Assembly: GCA_008690995.1 (NCBI GenBank)
Contig: VRMN01000001.1
Location: forward strand, 3,286,001-3,350,000
Origin: Porphyridium purpureum
Lineage: Eukaryota; Rhodophyta; Bangiophyceae; Porphyridiales; Porphyridiaceae
DNA: 64,000 bases
Direction of reading: 5' to 3'
Part shown: piece by piece, positions 39,701 through 48,944 of the stretch
How the letters are laid out: each line of letters begins with the position of its first letter
How positions within the stretch are numbered: the first letter of the stretch is position 1
The notes under the pieces: generated by a model
What the model saw: only the letters and a program-made list of their open reading frames with translations
Told to the model about the DNA's origin: nothing
Databases searched by the model: none
Translations under genes and position numbers: made by a program

Positions 39701-40347
39701 ATGGAAATGTTTCCGCAACAGCAGCAGAATGTACGATGAAAAGCCTATCAGCCAAGAAAGCGGAGGAAGAGTGCAAGGAAGTCTTTCTTGGGATCTTGTT
39801 GGACATCACACCACGAATCATGGTTGGGATCGTCATGGGAATTCAGAAACAGGCGTTCACGCTGTTCGTTCCCGCGCTTGGTCGCCAGAAGACATTGCGC
39901 GAGGAAGACCTGAAAAAGTTCGGGGTCTCATGCACAACCTCACTGAACAAAAGCAGCTCTCAAAAGTCCGTGGAACTGGCATTGCGGGAACGGAATGCTG
40001 CCGTCTGCACATGGGACATTCGCTCAACAGATGCGAAACGGATGCGGGAAGAGTTGCAACAGAGAGTAGAAACGGTTGAGATCGGACGAGGCCGTGAAAG
40101 CGATGACGGCATATCGGCGTCGATTCCATCCGGCACATCGAATGCGGCTCGGCTTTATGTGGTCTGCTGCAAGGAGGAGGAAATTCAAGATGTCAGTGCC
40201 TGTGACCCGCCGGTCGTCGATGCACGGTCGACTTTTGTCCTCCAGATGTTCCAAAAGGTGCTGGTTCTTGGAAGCGGTCAAAGAACTCCGCATGTGGCCG
40301 TGAATATCGCGCTGCTACTCAACACGGGGGTACTTGGATTTCCTTGA
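36766..40347 (+). CDS. DIS3L2-type 3'-5' exoribonuclease (RNB family)
   Basis: 1193 residues from the ATG at 36766. The first 320 residues are disordered, Lys/Ser/Glu-rich, with no PIN domain, which separates it from exosome DIS3 and fits cytoplasmic DIS3L2/SOV. Two cold-shock domains follow (about 325-580: RYRAYWSITEVDDH, GRVGFVTDAESGRDIRLNGW, PRARLSGKVVRILRAVGRRL). The RNB domain starts near 600 with the catalytic aspartates in FSIDPKTARDLDDALSI and runs through GIHIADVSYFVKPNS, TVIPMLPRVLCQELCSLNP and HYALAFDRYTHFTSPIRRYP. A C-terminal S1 domain begins near 1000. DIS3L2 degrades uridylated RNAs. Intact catalytic residues predict an active enzyme. Confidence 0.93.
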   Translation: MNKRRRSPGPTVWTVETGGVRVYRTWRYRVRRSASTQRSCVDLSSQACAGVNAAPKLRDAVCQTEPHRETEFKSRPVCATCETLCVMCLANERSVAAASSVAASRGPVNGSATGVARAGAGAAGKKVKQPTLRKPASDENHDEVVSATQTSTEIEAKAQSESFMFNFPDTQPPSSLSLREGTQTKKPKNSVTPGEAGEPLTRIEFSGKGKTSKRKTAKMQEKKNTPSSPVRSDAEVLERTASDGDIMGSEIASITANVESLALEEVELVQAEPALSKRSGKGRKKREPVQLESRKVQAPVKQSDEQRKVQNEITNTAASKIETTLAKVMKSRYRAYWSITEVDDHVAQKKLVTGPIRIFGRVGFVTDAESGRDIRLNGWQAMNRAFDGDVVAVLICSSADAPQSGPEVDEDDLDEDLAESLEQVHTESNGSFDAGDTLQVRSLDKVPRARLSGKVVRILRAVGRRLAIGSLRSRQNDDKKLQEDDSILFYPIEASMPIGVVPIRSLPKQLRQALQKSGLAVLSSRLFACVYTNWRETSLHPIARFMDDMGQAGDIRTETRAILLRNQIVAQPYDESKYAADLPTSEAEWHIPEDEISRRRDLRGIRIFSIDPKTARDLDDALSIARLPSGLFEVGIHIADVSYFVKPNSQLDKDAALRSTSVYLVHTVIPMLPRVLCQELCSLNPAKDRLCFSVLLQMDAEGRIQSSWFGRTVIRSCVKLAYEEAQDLIDGKVDLEWAAGVSIDAPHTLSAISEDVRALNEIARHMRRRRFEDGSVSLHSTELNFAVDRQTGLPTGFKTYVRRESNELVEEFMLCANRAVATFISKALSKYAILRRHEPPKLDLLDEFHEWCREYLQIGVDLDSSLHVQQSLAMLECTLAERDMAHVFQIAQLLLTKPMQNARYFCTGDLNNPALWGHYALAFDRYTHFTSPIRRYPDLIVHRLLQIAIEMHGPTGHVDPAKAAGFNLDLKKVKGIVANGNVSATAAECTMKSLSAKKAEEECKEVFLGILLDITPRIMVGIVMGIQKQAFTLFVPALGRQKTLREEDLKKFGVSCTTSLNKSSSQKSVELALRERNAAVCTWDIRSTDAKRMREELQQRVETVEIGRGRESDDGISASIPSGTSNAARLYVVCCKEEEIQDVSACDPPVVDARSTFVLQMFQKVLVLGSGQRTPHVAVNIALLLNTGVLGFP

Positions 40348-40509
40348 TGCAAGAGCACGGGTGACCAGCAATTCCTCGCGAGTCGTGCATGTGGCGTGAA
40401 CTTGTATTTGGGAATTTGTACGCGTATCAGCGGTCACAAAACTATCCGGTTTTTCTCAGCAAACGTCTTCCCAAGACACTTTACCCGATCAAACTGATGC
40501 TCCGTAAAG

Positions 40510-42033
40510 CTAGGTAAAATCGTCGCGAGCAACCTTGAGCTCCTGCATACGTCGCCATGTGCACTCGTACATACTCTGCGACTCCTGTATGGATATATCC
40601 TGAACAATTTCCGGGCAGAACACTTGCGGCTGGTCGTTGTTGCAGGCAGACAGCGCGATGAACTCGTGTGGAAATTCGCGCTGCAGCATGCTTATCTGAA
40701 TGTCCATGGGCGCACGATAATCATCAAAATGGTCCACGAGCCACTTGATACCCTGGCTGCTCAGCGCATAAATGCCAGCTCCGTAGCTTGGCTTTGCGCG
40801 AACGACGGGGTGAAGATGGTTAGGACTCCAAGCCTCCTCAGAGCCCTCCCAAAAGGTTTCATTTTTTGCGGCCCAGTCTTCTTGCAAAATCTTCCTCCGG
40901 AAAAAAATAAAGTGCCAGGGCTGTGAACCGGCTATACTTTCTTGGTCCACCCAATTGAAGAGATTCGCCATGCCGTTCAAAAAGCGCTCCTTGGGGAACA
41001 AGGTATCGTCCAGCACCAAAATGCGCTGCCGATTCCTGAGTTTCGCCCGTTTCCAGATTTCCTTGTGGCTCAGCGTGTAGCCAATTTGGCGCTTCAAAAG
41101 CGATACTTGCACTTTGGATAGCCCCGCAATGCCACCGACATTCTCAGGCAAGTTGAGCTTGATCGGCGGATTATTGAGGTCAATGTCCCGTGCCGGAGTG
41201 GCGAGCACCTTTGTATACCTAAGCTTGTATGCCTTTGCCCTTGTCTCGAATTCCTGTAGCTGTCTCTGACACCGATCGTTGGTGATGACAAAGATCTCAT
41301 CGAACGTGTCTGCCGCGGTTTCCGTCGGGTACCTGTCGCGAAATGTTGCAGACTTTACATATGCATAGCCAGGAGGGTAGAACTTGGCGGTACCTGCGGG
41401 ACCTGAGCTTGTGCTCCACTGCAAGTCGCCGCGAGCAACTTGCAGCACAATATCAAGCGGATACTGCACCGAATGCACTTGGTCCAACCAGCGCAGCTGC
41501 GCGTCATCACTGCCGCGAGCCCCACTCGACGATGGCAAAGACAGTTCATGCCGTGTCCAGACATAGTCGCGCAGGGTCCACACCAGGAGCAGTGTCATCA
41601 AGAGCGCATAATTAAGCTGCCGCCACCGATTTTCAGAGTGCAGTGCCGCAACTCGCGAGCGGCGCGTGGACGCCTTTCCTGGTTGGTTATTTGCGCCTCT
41701 CGGCGAAAGACCTCGTGATGCCCTGCTTGGTAGGGTGTGTGCGTCTCGGGAGTGACCCAAACCGCTATTAGTACCACCAGTGCCATGACTCACAGAAGGC
41801 AATGGTAGCATGCCACTGCTTGCCCACTCTCGCCCGCCTCGCTTCGACGAAGCGCCGCCCATTCTTGCTACCGATCCGACAGAAATAAATACCTCGTCGC
41901 CGGACGTTCCAGCTGCGCTGCTGAGGGGCAGCGCAGATGCATCCTCATCAGCCGAACCGAGCGGCGTGTCGCCTACCTTCCCGTTCCCCGGAGCTTTACT
42001 CCTCCGCAGCAGTTTGACCATCGCTCGTCGCAT
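40510..42033 (-). CDS. GT25-family glycosyltransferase, type II membrane
   Basis: 507 residues from the ATG at 42033. A long basic, Ser/Gly-rich cytosolic tail (1-130) is followed by one anchor helix (about 137-155, LNYALLMTLLLVWTL). The catalytic domain starts near 235 with FDEIFVITNDRCQRQLQEFE, then TLSHKEIWKRAKLRNRQRIL and VLDDTLFPKERF, and YGAGIYALSSQGIKWLVDHF with PMDIQISML. This is the GT25 fold (bacterial LPS and collagen galactosyltransferases), and the metal-binding acidic pair reads LDDT rather than EDD. It probably adds galactose or another hexose to glycoproteins or polysaccharide in the Golgi. Confidence 0.8.
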   Translation of the reverse strand: MRRAMVKLLRRSKAPGNGKVGDTPLGSADEDASALPLSSAAGTSGDEVFISVGSVARMGGASSKRGGREWASSGMLPLPSVSHGTGGTNSGLGHSRDAHTLPSRASRGLSPRGANNQPGKASTRRSRVAALHSENRWRQLNYALLMTLLLVWTLRDYVWTRHELSLPSSSGARGSDDAQLRWLDQVHSVQYPLDIVLQVARGDLQWSTSSGPAGTAKFYPPGYAYVKSATFRDRYPTETAADTFDEIFVITNDRCQRQLQEFETRAKAYKLRYTKVLATPARDIDLNNPPIKLNLPENVGGIAGLSKVQVSLLKRQIGYTLSHKEIWKRAKLRNRQRILVLDDTLFPKERFLNGMANLFNWVDQESIAGSQPWHFIFFRRKILQEDWAAKNETFWEGSEEAWSPNHLHPVVRAKPSYGAGIYALSSQGIKWLVDHFDDYRAPMDIQISMLQREFPHEFIALSACNNDQPQVFCPEIVQDISIQESQSMYECTWRRMQELKVARDDFT

Positions 42034-42210
42034 CGCTTGTGACCGTCAAGCACTTCCAAAACGCTCGCCAATGAACAAGTGCCGCGAGTCTGGAGGATGC
42101 GGCTTGGTCTTGTGTGTGTCTTGCTGCGTTCGAGGAAGTGTAGGCCAGCGAGACCGACATCACCGCGGATTTCCCGAAAGACGCGTTTTCTCTGGACGCG
42201 GTCGGCTCAG

Positions 42211-43449
42211 ATGGAGGGCAGAATGAGTGGCGTCCCGACAGGACATGAAAGAGACGGGCATGTGAATCAAGTGAACGTCATATTCCGTGACGATGATTTG
42301 CAGCGCAGCATTCTTGGGCAGGAGTCGGTAAACCAAGAGAATGAATCTACGGCTCCCATCGCCGAAAGAGTGAGCGACCTATTCATGGCTTTGACAGAGG
42401 CGCTAGATCCCGCGCACGTGCGTGTGTGGCAGAACCAGGAGCTCGTGCCAACCGCAGAAGCTGTGGCAACCTTTGCTTCTCCAGTCATGACTTTCGATCG
42501 TGAGATATACTTCGATGCGTACCAACTCGAGGCAGATCGGCACAGCGCTGCGATGAACGCGGGCCCTAGAGTAATCGGGGGGTCGGTAGTCCACATGAAA
42601 GTATGCGGATCGACACAGGATTTGCTCAAGACGCTGGCTGCCAAGCAGTGCGTGCCTTACGGATGTGCTTTTTTGTGCGACTCACAGACAAGCGGTCGCG
42701 GTCGAGGCGCCAACTTGTGGCAGTCGCCGCATGGATGTTTGACCGTGAGTGTTTTGGCGCATGTTCCGCGTGTCCGGGCACAAAGCTTACCCATGGTGCA
42801 GTACGTGGCGGGGATCGCTGTCGTCAACGCGTTGCGCCAAGTGTGCCGCGACAGATTTCCCAGCACTAGCGCGCTGCCCCGCTTTTCGTTGAAATGGCCA
42901 AATGATGTGCTGTGCGGGAATATCAAGATTGGTGGAATTCTAACCGAGGCGACAAGCAGCCCTGCTGGTGGCTTTGACGTGTTTCTGGGACTCGGCTTGA
43001 ATTTGTCAAATCATGAACCTACGACTTGCGTCTACGACGAACTACGGAGAATCACACAGGAGGAAAAGTTAGCAGAGGCGAGTCTCGCATTGCCGCCGCG
43101 CGAAGAGGTTCTTGGCGTCATTTTGGCGCAGCTTGACACGCTGCATGCCCGGATGGTGCGCGACGGCTTTGGCAGCCTGGTCGACGATTACATGTCCCTC
43201 GCGCGCCTGAGAGACCTCCGAGTCACCGTGATGGGCGAGGCTAACGTCAGTGCGCTCACCACCTCATCAGATTCGGTCGTGTGCGGCACTATTACTGGCG
43301 TTGACTTGGATTCTGGATGTCTCCTCGTGAGCATCGAACGGCAGAACGGCGACGGCTGCGAGTCTGATTATGTAATCAAGCTGCCACCGGACATTAACTC
43401 TTTCAACCAAGAGACGGCGACGGTGCACATAAAAGGGACCGGATGTTAA
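42211..43449 (+). CDS. Biotin-protein ligase (holocarboxylase synthetase)
   Basis: 412 residues from the ATG at 42211. The catalytic BPL/LplA domain spans about 120-320: VVHMKVCGSTQDLLKTL, the biotinyl-AMP loop TSGRGRGANLWQSPHGCLTV, RFSLKWPNDVLCGNIKIGGI (KWPNDV and the active Lys in KIGGI) and FLGLGLNLSNHEP. The C-terminal domain with SLARLRDLRVTVMG and GTITGVDLDSGCLLV corresponds to the BPL C-cap. The first 110 residues show no catalytic motif. It attaches biotin to carboxylases. Its main plant and algal substrate, acetyl-CoA carboxylase, is encoded 17 kb to the right. Confidence 0.92.
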   Translation: MEGRMSGVPTGHERDGHVNQVNVIFRDDDLQRSILGQESVNQENESTAPIAERVSDLFMALTEALDPAHVRVWQNQELVPTAEAVATFASPVMTFDREIYFDAYQLEADRHSAAMNAGPRVIGGSVVHMKVCGSTQDLLKTLAAKQCVPYGCAFLCDSQTSGRGRGANLWQSPHGCLTVSVLAHVPRVRAQSLPMVQYVAGIAVVNALRQVCRDRFPSTSALPRFSLKWPNDVLCGNIKIGGILTEATSSPAGGFDVFLGLGLNLSNHEPTTCVYDELRRITQEEKLAEASLALPPREEVLGVILAQLDTLHARMVRDGFGSLVDDYMSLARLRDLRVTVMGEANVSALTTSSDSVVCGTITGVDLDSGCLLVSIERQNGDGCESDYVIKLPPDINSFNQETATVHIKGTGC

Positions 43450-43726
43450 GGTGATATCTACGGACTCGGGGACAACAACAGAAACCACTACCACGTATAT
43501 TATTTATGCTCACATGATCGAAAACAATTTTACTTTATATCTGCCCAAGAGAGAAAAATGCTCTGCACCAAACTAGCGCGCCGTCTGTCGGCTGGATTAC
43601 TTTCTGTCCTTCTTTCCTTTTCCCTCCTTCCCTCCCTTGCCTTTAAAAAGTGACCGTGTGAATCGCAAACTGATACAGAGGAGGCCCGGGCAGCACGATT
43701 TCATGTTCAACCTGTTTAGGAACCTC

Positions 43727-46690
43727 TCAATCGGTGCCAAAGTCAACACCGGCGAGCCGGGCGTTCTTGTGCCCGAGTCGCAATGCCATTTCAGTAAAAC
43801 TGGACCAGTTGGAACCGAGAAGTGCACGCGTGCGTGCCAAGCACAAAACGTCAGCCAGCGCATACTTGACGCATTCGGCATCGCGGAATTCACAGGAGCG
43901 ATTGGGTCTTGGCAGCGTTATGACGCGATCTGGCAACGCGTTTTTCAGGTAAGTCACCGTGTCTGCCCCGTCGGCGGCTAAGAAGAAGCAAGTTGACGGA
44001 CTCTCTGCCAAAATTGCTTTCATCTCCTTTTCGAAGATTTGTGGACGTGCTTTTGACCTCCAATAGTCCATCGTTTCCTGCGCGCTTTGCGAATACTCAT
44101 CCTTCTGTACACCCTTAATGTCAGAGTCAAGCGACAAGTGCCTGATGTGCACGCCGACACAATTCTTCAACCCGCCCATGATCTGCCGGTTCACTTCTTC
44201 CACAATTGTCTGAACCTCTGGCACCGGGCGTAGTAAACGCAGCATTTGGTTTTCCGAGTCCCATGACGAGTACTGGCCCTTTGTTTGCATGATATACGCT
44301 GATTTGAAATAAATATGTCGCGTGAGGGAGTTGTCGATGAAAGCGTCCTTCACTGCACCATAACCCTCGGTGTCCATGTAGTTGTAAATCTGAAATGCGC
44401 CCCACGCCTTGTCAGCACCCGGTCCGCCTTTCATCGTCTCCGACAGCTCTGACCATTTCGAGCCTGCAAAGTCTGGAATCACGATCATCTTCTGCATAGC
44501 GGGTTCATATTGGAAAAGGCTTTGGAACGGCGCTTGCAGATGTGAGTCAGTCGGCCAGATGACAAGGAGGAAGCGATTGGTTCTGCGCGCAAACGACATG
44601 GCCGAGCCCAGTGCGCGCGCACGATTTCCCATTCCATGCATGACGTGTGCCACCAACACGCGCGCATGCGTCTCTGTCCGCTCCTCGGCAATTTCCTCCA
44701 AGTGATCGCGCAGTACAATCATCTCGAGTGGGTCAATGGCGTTCAGCAGCACAAGGGGAATACTGAAGCCATCGTGAAGTCGATTGATTAGCTCTGCCTT
44801 ACTCGTGAGGTTCGCGGGCCCAACCACACTCTTTCCGGCCGCCGTGACAGTCTTGGTGCCGCCACCCAACACAAGTGACTTTGAAAGCTCGCCGCCACTC
44901 TGTTCCCCGCGCGGGCGATGAAACTGCGCCTCGTACACAAATTTGCCGCGCTTGGCGATCGTGTACGTGGCCCTTAAATCAGCTGCAACCGTTTGCCACC
45001 GCCGCCGGGACTCGTGCTCGATGCGGTCTGTGCATTTTCGCTCAATGTCCATAAAAAAGGCTGCCGACTGCTCATCTGACGGAAGACTTTCGTCCGGCAA
45101 GGCGATGCGGAAAGCACTTTCTGGCGAAATGTCGTGAATTACCATAGGAGCGGCAGGGCTGGACATCAGTGGATGGGCTTGCGACATGCGACTGCTCTCC
45201 TGGGCCGTAAAGGCTTCAAGACGCAGCTCAAAATCGCGCTGACTCTCAGCGCGGAGAAATATGCGCTCATCGTAGCCACCAACAGACCAGAACAAATCTT
45301 GCGAAATATACATAATGGCACTCGTATCAAGTCGCACGCCGAATTCCACCGCATTGACAGTATTGGGCAGCGCATGGAGCCACCATCCGGCATGAATGGG
45401 AGACGAAGCGGTAAAACTTGATTGCGACTTATCCGACACCAAAGATGCTGCCGCTCTCGTGAGCTCCTGCTGATGCATCACGAAATCAGGGGACACCGCA
45501 ATATCACAGTCCATTAACAGCACATGACTGCCGGCAGCCAAACTCACACCGAGATTGAAGGCGCGCGAGATCGTGTATCGGTCGCTTGTAACGCCCTGGA
45601 CGCCCACATACTTGATACGCTTGTTCACGCCATGCACCATTTGCAGCATTTCCTCGCTACTTGAGCTGTCCACCACAATGACTTCTCCTAAACCATTCAG
45701 CTCCAGTACAGGTCCGAGAACTACGCCGAGCTTCTCAGAGTGCTCGTTGCAAGCAAGCACAACGCTGACGCCTGAAGACGACATTGACCCGAGGAAATTA
45801 CCGCCCAAGAATACAAACAGTAGTCGTAGTACAAGTAACATAACGGCTACCAACATCACGCTGCGCATTGTGGGTGACCGGATCACAGAAGCATACGATT
45901 TCCCCGCACCGGCTGCCATTGACGGAAACGTGTTCGGTATTGAAATGGGAATTCCATTCGCCAGCACAGCAGTTGCGGCGGTCGGCACGCCGCCGCCGCC
46001 GCCGCCCATCATCGCGGGGCTTGTTTCCCCGCGCACGCCGCCACTGGCGACGTGATTCTTGCTGCGATCATAAACACGGTTGGGAAAGTAAGCACTGCCA
46101 ACGCTGCGCATCGAACTACCCGTAGCCGAGACGCGCGCCGATTGATGTTCCCGATAAAGCGAATCCGACGTCGCCGCATGCTGCATCGGCATGGCGCCAC
46201 CGCCGACGCCCGCGACGCCGGCAGGGAATGCCGCATTCGCAGAAGGGATACCTGCGGCGGTGAGCGTGTTCATGGAGCCGCGCGAGGAAAGCAACGGGTC
46301 ATATGCTCCAGCGCCTTGAGGTGCAGTTGTCTTGCGGGATAAGTTACCGCCACCTCCACGCGTTTGGCCAGGTCGATACGGAGACGGTGATGTTGTTACA
46401 AGCTCTTCGCCACGTAGATACGCGGGCGAGCCTTCACCAGGGCCCTGAAGGCCAGCGGAGTATCCCTGTCCATGTGCACGGTTGTACATGTCGGGCAGCT
46501 GGGGACCATAGGCGTTCCAATCGGACGCCAGCTGCAGCCACACACCAGATTCCCTCGGCTGCGGATCTGATGCAGGTGGTGCCCCGACCAGGTACGGCTG
46601 TTGCGGATATGCGCTCTCCCACGAACTGAGCGAAAGGCTCCTGTCAAACTTTCCCTCTGGAAACCCGAGCTCTGCGGGTGCCTTCTGCAT
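43727..46690 (-). CDS. Bifunctional-looking glycosyltransferase: GT2 domain plus GT23/NodZ-like domain
   Basis: 987 residues from the ATG at 46690. The N-terminal 275 residues are disordered (Gly/Ser/Pro) and cytosolic. One anchor helix (about 281-300, SVMLVAVMLLVLRLLFVFLG) gives type II topology. A GT2 domain follows at about 305-450: VSVVLACNEHSEKLGVVL, EVIVVDSSSSEEM and HVLLMDCDIAVSPDF (DCD where DxD is usual). A linker leads to a second transferase at about 660-987: VAHVMHGMGNRARALGSAMS, VIWPTDSHLQAPF, CVGVHIRHLSLDSDIKG, FFLAADGADTVTYL and LLGSNWSSFTEMALRL, the alpha-1,6-fucosyltransferase/NodZ-like pattern. The G-N-R-x-R-A-L loop and HIRH nucleotide-binding motif are present. It probably extends and caps a glycan in the Golgi. 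Confidence 0.82.
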   Translation of the reverse strand: MQKAPAELGFPEGKFDRSLSLSSWESAYPQQPYLVGAPPASDPQPRESGVWLQLASDWNAYGPQLPDMYNRAHGQGYSAGLQGPGEGSPAYLRGEELVTTSPSPYRPGQTRGGGGNLSRKTTAPQGAGAYDPLLSSRGSMNTLTAAGIPSANAAFPAGVAGVGGGAMPMQHAATSDSLYREHQSARVSATGSSMRSVGSAYFPNRVYDRSKNHVASGGVRGETSPAMMGGGGGGVPTAATAVLANGIPISIPNTFPSMAAGAGKSYASVIRSPTMRSVMLVAVMLLVLRLLFVFLGGNFLGSMSSSGVSVVLACNEHSEKLGVVLGPVLELNGLGEVIVVDSSSSEEMLQMVHGVNKRIKYVGVQGVTSDRYTISRAFNLGVSLAAGSHVLLMDCDIAVSPDFVMHQQELTRAAASLVSDKSQSSFTASSPIHAGWWLHALPNTVNAVEFGVRLDTSAIMYISQDLFWSVGGYDERIFLRAESQRDFELRLEAFTAQESSRMSQAHPLMSSPAAPMVIHDISPESAFRIALPDESLPSDEQSAAFFMDIERKCTDRIEHESRRRWQTVAADLRATYTIAKRGKFVYEAQFHRPRGEQSGGELSKSLVLGGGTKTVTAAGKSVVGPANLTSKAELINRLHDGFSIPLVLLNAIDPLEMIVLRDHLEEIAEERTETHARVLVAHVMHGMGNRARALGSAMSFARRTNRFLLVIWPTDSHLQAPFQSLFQYEPAMQKMIVIPDFAGSKWSELSETMKGGPGADKAWGAFQIYNYMDTEGYGAVKDAFIDNSLTRHIYFKSAYIMQTKGQYSSWDSENQMLRLLRPVPEVQTIVEEVNRQIMGGLKNCVGVHIRHLSLDSDIKGVQKDEYSQSAQETMDYWRSKARPQIFEKEMKAILAESPSTCFFLAADGADTVTYLKNALPDRVITLPRPNRSCEFRDAECVKYALADVLCLARTRALLGSNWSSFTEMALRLGHKNARLAGVDFGTD

Positions 46691-48362
46691 GATATCAGAG
46701 CGTTTCCGCCCCCCGGTGCAATGCTACGACGCTGAAAAATGCTACGCTCACAGCGAGCCTGTGCCTTGCTCGAGCATCACTTTCCCGAGTCCACCCCTTG
46801 CAGCTCTCCCCTTCACCCCCTACCCTTCAACACCCACCCTCACACACACACACACACACACACTCTTATACCGAGAAGCTCTGTCTCTCACCTCGCCACG
46901 TGTTCGCCTCGCAGAGGGTCCTTTCCGCTTCCACTGGGCGTGCAGCGGTTGCAGCGCGACGTCACTCGCGCGAGCGTGGGTCTGCTTTCGCGCAGTCGTC
47001 TGTCACTGCAGGGGGGCCAGGTCATCTGCCGCCCCGCCAACCTGCGCAACAGAAGTGTGGTTGTCCCCGCGCGTCGCTTGTCACTCCTCGCCTCCCGCGC
47101 AGCGTGCGATTCCGATTCCAAGTCGGCCCTCACGCTCACACGCGCGCACTGTACCTCCCCCCAACCGCGATCGATCAACCGCCGCGTGCTTCCTCCCGTC
47201 CGTTTGCGTGGCCGCCTGCGTATGCGCGCACCACCAGACCCACCACGCCACACCCTGCGCGCGCGCAGACGATCTTCTCTGTGCTCCAGCCAAACTCCCA
47301 GCCACGCGCCACCGTGGATCTCCTCTCGCTCTTCCTCTCCGACCGTCCTCCTCCTCTTCCTTTTATCAACCTCCAATGCGCGCATCCCCAGCGAGCCAAC
47401 AATTTACCATCATCGTATGCATCAATCCTTTCCATCTCTTTCTCACTCACTCACCAACCATCACCCGTTGGTCGGTCACGTGTCTCACTTACCATCATCA
47501 TAGTAAATCACCATCACTTTCATATAAAGTAGTACACTTCCTCATAAACCTTGTACTGGATCCTCATACGAAAACATACACAAGGGTTAGCAGCTCGCTA
47601 AAAGCTGGTTCGTCGCGTTTTCTCTGCGTTTGTTGGGGGTAATCATCCGGGAACGCGGGCGACTAAAAAAAGAAGTCGACGCGGAAGAATCGTGACGAGA
47701 ACATGCTGGATTGATGTGAGGCCGCGCAAGAAGCGACGCCAAAAGAAGAAACAACGACGACACGCACATGCGCTGCTGAATTTTTATCAGCCGGAATCAT
47801 TGGATGGGGTCTTTTTGATATGAATAACAGAACACCTAAGCTCAGGGGTACAGTAGTCACGCGGGGTGCCATTTTGGTTTGATATGTAGACTGGGCGTGT
47901 TTACCAGAAAGCTGCGGCGCGAGCTCAAATGGCACAAACACAAGCTTGAATCCAAGTGTACGTTTTACTGTACTTTCTCCATGACATTATTTTTTAATCC
48001 TTTTTTTAAAAAAAGGGACCGGAACGAAAATCTGACTGTAGGGGAGGATGGAAGACGCAAGGCGGCTGGGATGGAGATGGGAACGGCGCAGGGACGTGGA
48101 ATGGTGGTGGGTTGAGGGCGGAGAGCGTGCGGAATTGGACGGTCCGGGGGCCGTGCTTCGGGTCGTGTGGGTGTGGGAGCGCAACTGGGTCATGTGGTGG
48201 ACTCCACGCTGCGTCGCGTGGTAGAAGAGAGACCGGTTCGTTCGACTGGTCGAGTGGCCTTTAGACAAGGTCTGGACAGAAGTGCGGTCCTGACCTGGGC
48301 TCGACAGTCGCACAAGCGCGTGCTGCGCGGGGTCGGTATCGGCCCTGAAGAACCGTAGGAAA
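46691..48362. other. Long divergent spacer with CA microsatellite and pyrimidine-rich leader
   Basis: 1.7 kb without a supported gene. Next to the glycosyltransferase start the + strand is C/T-rich with a (CA) run at 46841-46862, which reads as a GT-rich purine leader on the gene's sense strand. Overlapping open frames here are Pro/Ser/His artefacts of this bias. An A/T-rich spot lies at 47990-48017. CTGTACT/GTACAC elements occur near 47530 and 47965. The last 350 bases, G/A-rich on +, should be the leader of the 48363 gene. Confidence 0.4.
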
Positions 48363-48854
48363 ATGGTACCTTTGCAGAACAAGGTTTTGCAAAACGGTAT
48401 GCTGCGCGTGCTCCAAGGGTGCGCGCGTGTAGGGCTGGCGGAGACATCCGCCGGAAAACTTCCGACCGCGTCCATGTTCGACAGCTCGAATGGCTTCGAG
48501 GCCTGTGGCCGGCTGGCATGGTCGACGCGCGCTTTGAGCGGCGGCAAGGAACCCGGCAGTGGGTGTAAGAGCGACTTGACCAGCAAGCAGCGCCAGGCTG
48601 CGCAAGCGCTGCGTAGGACTGCTGAAGAGCGCGCAGCGCACGAGCAGATGAGGCGCATGGCCGAGCTGGCGAGCCAGAGCATGATGCCCTGGGAGCGAAG
48701 GCAAATGGACGGTGCCGGTGGGCCGCTCAGTGGGTATGAGAAAATGTACTGGGTGCTCTTTTCGTTTGTGGGCGTGCCCGCGCTGGTGTGGGAGCTGTTC
48801 CTCTCACCACACGGACGAACCCGTCTACGCCGGCTGTTTGCGGCCAGTGAATAA
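48363..48854 (+). CDS. Small single-span membrane protein, probably mitochondrial
   Basis: 163 residues from the ATG at 48363. The N-terminus is basic and amphipathic with few acids (MVPLQNKVLQNGMLRVLQG), then a Ser/Gly-rich stretch ending near RLAWSTRALS, as in a mitochondrial presequence. A charged helix (RQAAQALRRTAEERAAHEQM) precedes one membrane segment close to the end, YEKMYWVLFSFVGVPALVWE, with a basic tail. The layout resembles small respiratory-chain subunits or assembly factors, but no family is recognised. The stop is only 24 bp before the ATG at 48879. Confidence 0.6.
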   Translation: MVPLQNKVLQNGMLRVLQGCARVGLAETSAGKLPTASMFDSSNGFEACGRLAWSTRALSGGKEPGSGCKSDLTSKQRQAAQALRRTAEERAAHEQMRRMAELASQSMMPWERRQMDGAGGPLSGYEKMYWVLFSFVGVPALVWELFLSPHGRTRLRRLFAASE

Positions 48855-48944
48855 TTCGCATGGACGCTAAGGACCTTAATGTACAGATTGTGTGTAAACG
48901 CCAGTTGGCGCCTGTATTTGTTTCGGACTGCCTTATTCGCCGCC

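Noticed and set aside
46689-47642. Three long overlapping + strand open frames (240-317 codons)
   Set aside because: All are Pro/Ser/His/Thr-rich translations of a pyrimidine-rich leader region with microsatellites. They lack start context and conserved motifs, and they are open in all three frames at once, as expected from composition.
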